Positions 61,032 to 64,000 of a stretch of DNA of 64,000 bases are shown piece by piece. How positions within the stretch are numbered: position 1 is the first letter of the stretch; each line of letters starts with the position of its first letter. This DNA is from Thalassotalea_H castellviae (GTDB lineage: Bacteria > Pseudomonadota > Gammaproteobacteria > Enterobacterales > Alteromonadaceae), in the NCBI RefSeq assembly GCF_031846185.1, contig NZ_JAVRIF010000003.1, forward strand, positions 310,001-374,000, read 5' to 3'. The position numbers were made by a program, and so were the translations under genes. Below the pieces are notes generated by a model, which was not told the DNA's origin, searched no databases, and saw only the letters and a list, made by a program, of their open reading frames with translations.

Positions 61032-61760
61032 TTACTCTTCGGGCAATTCAGCGTTGTGATAAACGTTTTGTACATCATCGCAATCATCTAACATAGCAAT
61101 GAATTTTTCAAAGTTAGCAGTATCTTCTTCGCCGGTAATCTCGGTATATGTTTGCGGAACCCAAGTGATTTCTTCAACTTCAAGATCATATTCTGGCATG
61201 CTGTTGGCAAATTCTGTTTTGATCTTAAAAAATTCGGTATGTGGGGCGTGAACAGTAATAATGCCGTCTTCTAATTCAACATCAGTTACATCGATATCAG
61301 CCATCATCAAGTTTTCTAATACTGACTCGTCATCTTCGCCTTTAAAAGCAAACACTGCTTGATGATCAAACATATGTGAAACAGTGCCGGTAGAACCAAT
61401 TTTAGAATTTGTTTTTGTAAAACATTGACGAACATCTTTTATGGTACGGTTACCATTGTCAGTTAAACAATCGATGATCACCATACAGTTACCAGGCCCA
61501 AAACCTTCATAACGAGCTTCAGCATAATCTTCTCCACCCGCACCTGATGCTTTTTTTATTGCATTTTCAATAACATGAGTAGGTACTTGGTCTTTTTTCG
61601 CTTTATCGATCAAACCACGTAACGCTAAGTTTCCTTCAGGATCTAATCCGCCATTTTTAGCGCAAACATAAATTGCTTTTCCGTATTTAGAATAGACTTT
61701 AGTTTTAGCGCCAGCGGTTTTGGCCATTGATAATTTACGGTTTTGGTAAGCTCTGCCCAT
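61032..61760 (-). CDS. YebC/PmpR (TACO1) family protein
   Basis: A 242-aa protein starting MGRAYQNRKLSMAKTAGAK, with 'NPEGNLALRGLIDKAKKDQVP'-type and 'IKKASGAGGEDYAEARYEGFGPGNCMVIIDCLTDNGNRT' landmarks of the YebC family. Older annotation calls it a transcriptional regulator; recent work links the family to translation of difficult sequences such as polyprolines. The MGRAYQNRK opening fits the YeeN-type branch of the family. The acidic C-terminus ends in AELPEE. Confidence 0.9.
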   Translation of the reverse strand: MGRAYQNRKLSMAKTAGAKTKVYSKYGKAIYVCAKNGGLDPEGNLALRGLIDKAKKDQVPTHVIENAIKKASGAGGEDYAEARYEGFGPGNCMVIIDCLTDNGNRTIKDVRQCFTKTNSKIGSTGTVSHMFDHQAVFAFKGEDDESVLENLMMADIDVTDVELEDGIITVHAPHTEFFKIKTEFANSMPEYDLEVEEITWVPQTYTEITGEEDTANFEKFIAMLDDCDDVQNVYHNAELPEE

Positions 61761-61963
61761 CTTAAATTTTTCTCATGTTCTCTAAAAATTAACTTGGCTA
61801 GATTCTAACAGTGTATTAATTGGCTTTCTAGTGCTGTAAAAGAGATAGGATAAATTAATGAATTGTTAATTGTTGCTTCATCGGGGGATTATTCTTGTGA
61901 AGGTGTAGGGTGTAACATTGAGGCTTCACTGTTACACCCAATCACGTTTCTCATAAACATTCT

Positions 61964-62101
61964 CTATTTAGTGTTTTGCTGTCGGTTTGCACCTAGAGTA
62001 TTCATTTGCAGTTTTTCAATATTCCATTGCGATAAAGATAAATGACTGACTTGGTAACAAAATAGAAATATGCGTTCAAATTGTATTTTTAAGTCTTTCA
62101 T
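61964..62101 (-). CDS. Small protein (45 aa) downstream of the exported protein gene
   Basis: A 45-codon frame from the ATG at 62101 (MKDLKIQFERIFLF...), with AGGAA in the right place and the start ten bases after the stop of the upstream gene. It has no signal peptide. No family was recognised. Spacing argues for a two-gene operon; otherwise evidence is limited. Confidence 0.4.
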   Translation of the reverse strand: MKDLKIQFERIFLFCYQVSHLSLSQWNIEKLQMNTLGANRQQNTK

Positions 62102-62110
62102 GATTGTTCC

Positions 62111-62623
62111 TTAATCTGCTGCCACAGTATCTAAACCAGCGGAAGTAGTCATGCTTGTTGATGATTTAAAATAAGCAAGGTTATCTAAAATAATAGAATT
62201 TTCAGATAAAGACTTTGCTGTTAGTAAATCTTCATAAGCACTGTAGCTTTCATTGTTTAAATGTTTGGCGATACTACGGTTGCTATATGCTAATGCTTTT
62301 AATAATTTACCATGACGACCACGAGTAGCGTTGACAGATAAAGAATCGATTGCTTTAGTACAAGACTCTTCGGCTTTATCAAATTTATACGTTTTGATTT
62401 GTGCTGCACATAAGTTCATTGCATGGTTAAAATCGATGGTTTTTTTCATCTCAATGTCTTTCATACCATTTGCATAATCGCCAGCGACAATTTTATCTGC
62501 GCCAGTTGTATGTTTAACTACAGCAACTTTAAATTTTTCTGCGCTGTCTAATGCAAATGTTGTACTGCTACACAATAGTAACAATGAGGGTAATGTTTTT
62601 GAAACGAGTGTATTAAGTTTCAT
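62111..62623 (-). CDS. Exported TPR-like hypothetical protein (170 aa)
   Basis: The ATG at 62623 has AAAGGAC upstream; an earlier in-frame codon exists but lacks a site. A signal peptide (LPSLLLLCSSTTFA, cleaved near residue 25) is followed by helical hairpins with 'AMNLCAAQIKTYKFDKAEESCTKAID' and 'AYSNRSIAKHLNNESYSAYEDLLTAK', typical of TPR units. Similar small TPR proteins are common in marine gammaproteobacteria; the function is unknown. Confidence 0.72.
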   Translation of the reverse strand: MKLNTLVSKTLPSLLLLCSSTTFALDSAEKFKVAVVKHTTGADKIVAGDYANGMKDIEMKKTIDFNHAMNLCAAQIKTYKFDKAEESCTKAIDSLSVNATRGRHGKLLKALAYSNRSIAKHLNNESYSAYEDLLTAKSLSENSIILDNLAYFKSSTSMTTSAGLDTVAAD

Positions 62624-62745
62624 GATTTTGTCCTTTTCATTAAAGTTAGAAGTTAATGTCAATGTTGTTGACGGTTGTTACTTTAAGAAAAAGGTTGATG
62701 GCTGACAAACGACAAAATTACAGCCATCAATTGAAATTAATTCAC

Positions 62746-63624
62746 TTATAAAGAAAACTCTTGTTTTATCCAAGTGGCAAAGCTATCAAGCTCACTTCCT
62801 TCGTTGATACTTTCATGCCTAATTAAAAAGTATTTATCATTGGTGACGAGTTCATGATCAAATAATTTCACTAATAATTGTTCACTAAACCATGATTTAC
62901 TCATAGGTAAAGGAACCAGTGCGATTCCCATGCCTTGCTGTGCCGCTCTAGCAACACCAAACATGCTGTCAAATTGAATAATTTGCTTTGGATCGAAATC
63001 TTCTATGTCTACTCTGTCAGCCCACTGATGCCAAGACCAAGGGCGAGATTGATGAAGAATTAACGGCACTTCTTTTAAAGCGTCGTAGCCTAAACTTGAC
63101 CATTTTTTATATAAACTTTTATTGCACGCAGGAGCATAGCGAATCGGAAATAGCTCATGAACAATACTGCCATTAGGCTTACCATTAGCTAATACTATCG
63201 AAAGCTCGGCTGGAATATTGGTTTGATTTGCCGATTTGACGGTTTCCAATTGTAAGTTGATGGTTGGATTTTCTTCCGTCCAAACACTCAATTTTGGAAT
63301 AAACAATTCACTGGCAAAAAATTCCGGTAATGTGATAGTGATGGTTTTGTTTTCTTCTGTGGCCGTAAACCTACCTATGGTAGCTTCTAACTCTTGAATT
63401 ATAGGTTGTACGGCATTGTAAAATTTCTTACCTGAGGTGGTTAATTTTATCGCGCGAGTTTGTCGCTCAAATAGGGTAAAGCCTATTTGTTCTTCTAATT
63501 GTTTGATCTGGTGACTAACAGCCGAAGGTGTTAAAAATAGCTGTGAAGCTGCATGTTTGAAACTTAAACATTTGGCTGCGATACAAAAAGATCGCAGTCC
63601 GCGGATAGGTGTTTGAATAGCCAT
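62746..63624 (-). CDS. LysR-family transcriptional regulator
   Basis: With the ATG at 63624 (MAIQTPIRGLRSFCIAAK) the product is 292 aa; a GTG ten codons upstream is possible. The winged HTH is clear ('SFKHAASQLFLTPSAVSHQIKQLEEQIGFTLFERQTRAIKLT'), followed by a LysR substrate-binding domain. It resembles GcvA-type regulators in length and HTH. The target is unknown. The exported-protein operon lies downstream on the same strand. Confidence 0.85.
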   Translation of the reverse strand: MAIQTPIRGLRSFCIAAKCLSFKHAASQLFLTPSAVSHQIKQLEEQIGFTLFERQTRAIKLTTSGKKFYNAVQPIIQELEATIGRFTATEENKTITITLPEFFASELFIPKLSVWTEENPTINLQLETVKSANQTNIPAELSIVLANGKPNGSIVHELFPIRYAPACNKSLYKKWSSLGYDALKEVPLILHQSRPWSWHQWADRVDIEDFDPKQIIQFDSMFGVARAAQQGMGIALVPLPMSKSWFSEQLLVKLFDHELVTNDKYFLIRHESINEGSELDSFATWIKQEFSL

Positions 63625-63901
63625 TAATGAATACTTTTGATGATCCCAATCCACCTACAGCAAATGTTAGACCAGTAATGCCAGTCTTTAATTTTTTTGT
63701 ACTCATTACGGTTTGTCTGGGTTATATACGTTTTTTATCTATATTATAAAAATAGCTGGTGCAAATATAACCATAAATTTTGGATTGCTTGCCCTGTTTT
63801 GGTGCTATGTATTGTATTGGTGCAAAACGATGGTGCAGTGTTGTAAAATGAAAAGTTGTTTTTTATTCACTATTGTTAAATGTATAAATGACAGGTAGAA
63901 A

Positions 63902-63928
63902 AAAAGGGTGCGAAAAACGCACCCTTAA
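63902..63928 (-). terminator. Terminator of the gene entering from the right edge
   Basis: AAGGGTGCG pairs with CGCACCCTT around an AAAAA loop. On the minus strand it runs into T residues, so it ends the leftward gene at the right edge. Confidence 0.75.
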
Positions 63929-63950
63929 CATCAAACAAATGTTTAAAAAT

Positions 63951-64000
63951 TTAGAAATCTGGGGAGATTCCGAAAACAAGTTCATCATATGGTAACCCGA
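63951..64000 (-). CDS. C-terminal end of a probable outer-membrane beta-barrel protein (partial)
   Basis: The last 15 residues before a TAA at 63951-63953 read GLPYDELVFGISPDF, with alternating hydrophobics and a final Phe, the classic C-terminal signature of beta-barrel outer-membrane proteins. A terminator follows at 63902. Only this fragment is in the window, so the identity is open. Confidence 0.45.
   Translation of the reverse strand, partial: GLPYDELVFGISPDF

Noticed and set aside
63515..63706. A 63-aa minus-strand frame starting MSTKKLKTGI
   Set aside because: It overlaps the LysR HTH coding region in another frame; the LysR frame is clearly the coding one.
1..64000. CRISPR arrays, rRNA and tRNA genes
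   Set aside because: No regularly spaced repeats or recognisable RNA gene sequences were seen on either strand.

Overview
The window reads as a chromosome segment of an AT-rich marine gammaproteobacterium, most likely a Colwelliaceae member such as Thalassotalea or Colwellia. This is inferred from the gene content and order (ndk-rlmN-pilW-rodZ-ispG-hisS-yfgM-bamB-der and rpoE-rseABC-lepA-lepB-rnc-era-recO-pdxJ-acpS), from the low GC content, and from the style of the intergenic repeats. No rRNA, tRNA or CRISPR locus was seen.

Layout. 1-6.6 kb: the 5' part of a large Ig-domain lipoprotein gene, a D-2-hydroxyacid dehydrogenase, an NnrS-type membrane protein, a DUF2164 gene, a stand-alone iscX and NAD-malic enzyme maeA. 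6.76-17.3 kb: an integrated virus of about 10.5 kb between maeA and ndk. 17.3-33.3 kb: ndk, rlmN, pilW, rodZ, ispG, hisS, yfgM, bamB, der, a PilZ gene, xseA, guaB and guaA. 33.3-42.6 kb: a MITE-like element, a RidA-family gene, a GST-like gene, a recQ-like helicase, a frameshifted GGDEF gene, slyD, ygfZ, sdhE, a ygfX-like gene and nadB. 42.8-59.6 kb: the sigma-E operon with the lepA-to-acpS block, barA, rlmD, relA and mazG. 59.8-64 kb: an iron alcohol dehydrogenase, a YebC-family gene, a small exported-protein operon, a LysR regulator, and the last codons of what looks like an outer-membrane protein.

The most interesting region is the provirus. It encodes a tyrosine integrase at the left end and a long leftward operon holding an FtsK/HerA-type packaging ATPase, a double-jelly-roll-type capsid protein resembling P2 of phage PM2 (Corticoviridae), many tiny single-helix membrane proteins, a virion-type muramidase and a probable lysis cassette. 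A small HTH regulator sits at the right end behind a 59-bp nested palindrome. No tail, portal or terminase gene was seen. The size is close to the 10 kb PM2 genome. A 16-bp direct repeat with one mismatch flanks the element, and its right copy overlaps the -10 of the ndk promoter. No recognisable PM2 P12-type replication initiator is present. Instead about 1.1 kb of hairpin-rich, mostly non-coding DNA carries DnaA-box-like sites next to an AT-rich tract.

How the genes work together. The host blocks cover isoprenoid and His-tRNA synthesis with outer-membrane assembly (ispG, hisS, yfgM, bamB, der), GMP synthesis (guaB, guaA), envelope stress (rpoE, rseABC), protein export and RNA processing (lepB, rnc, era), and the stringent response and global regulation (barA, relA, mazG). 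The viral module is self-contained: integration, regulation, capsid, DNA packaging, internal membrane and lysis. Functional calls rest on reading the protein sequences and on remembered family motifs; no database search was run.
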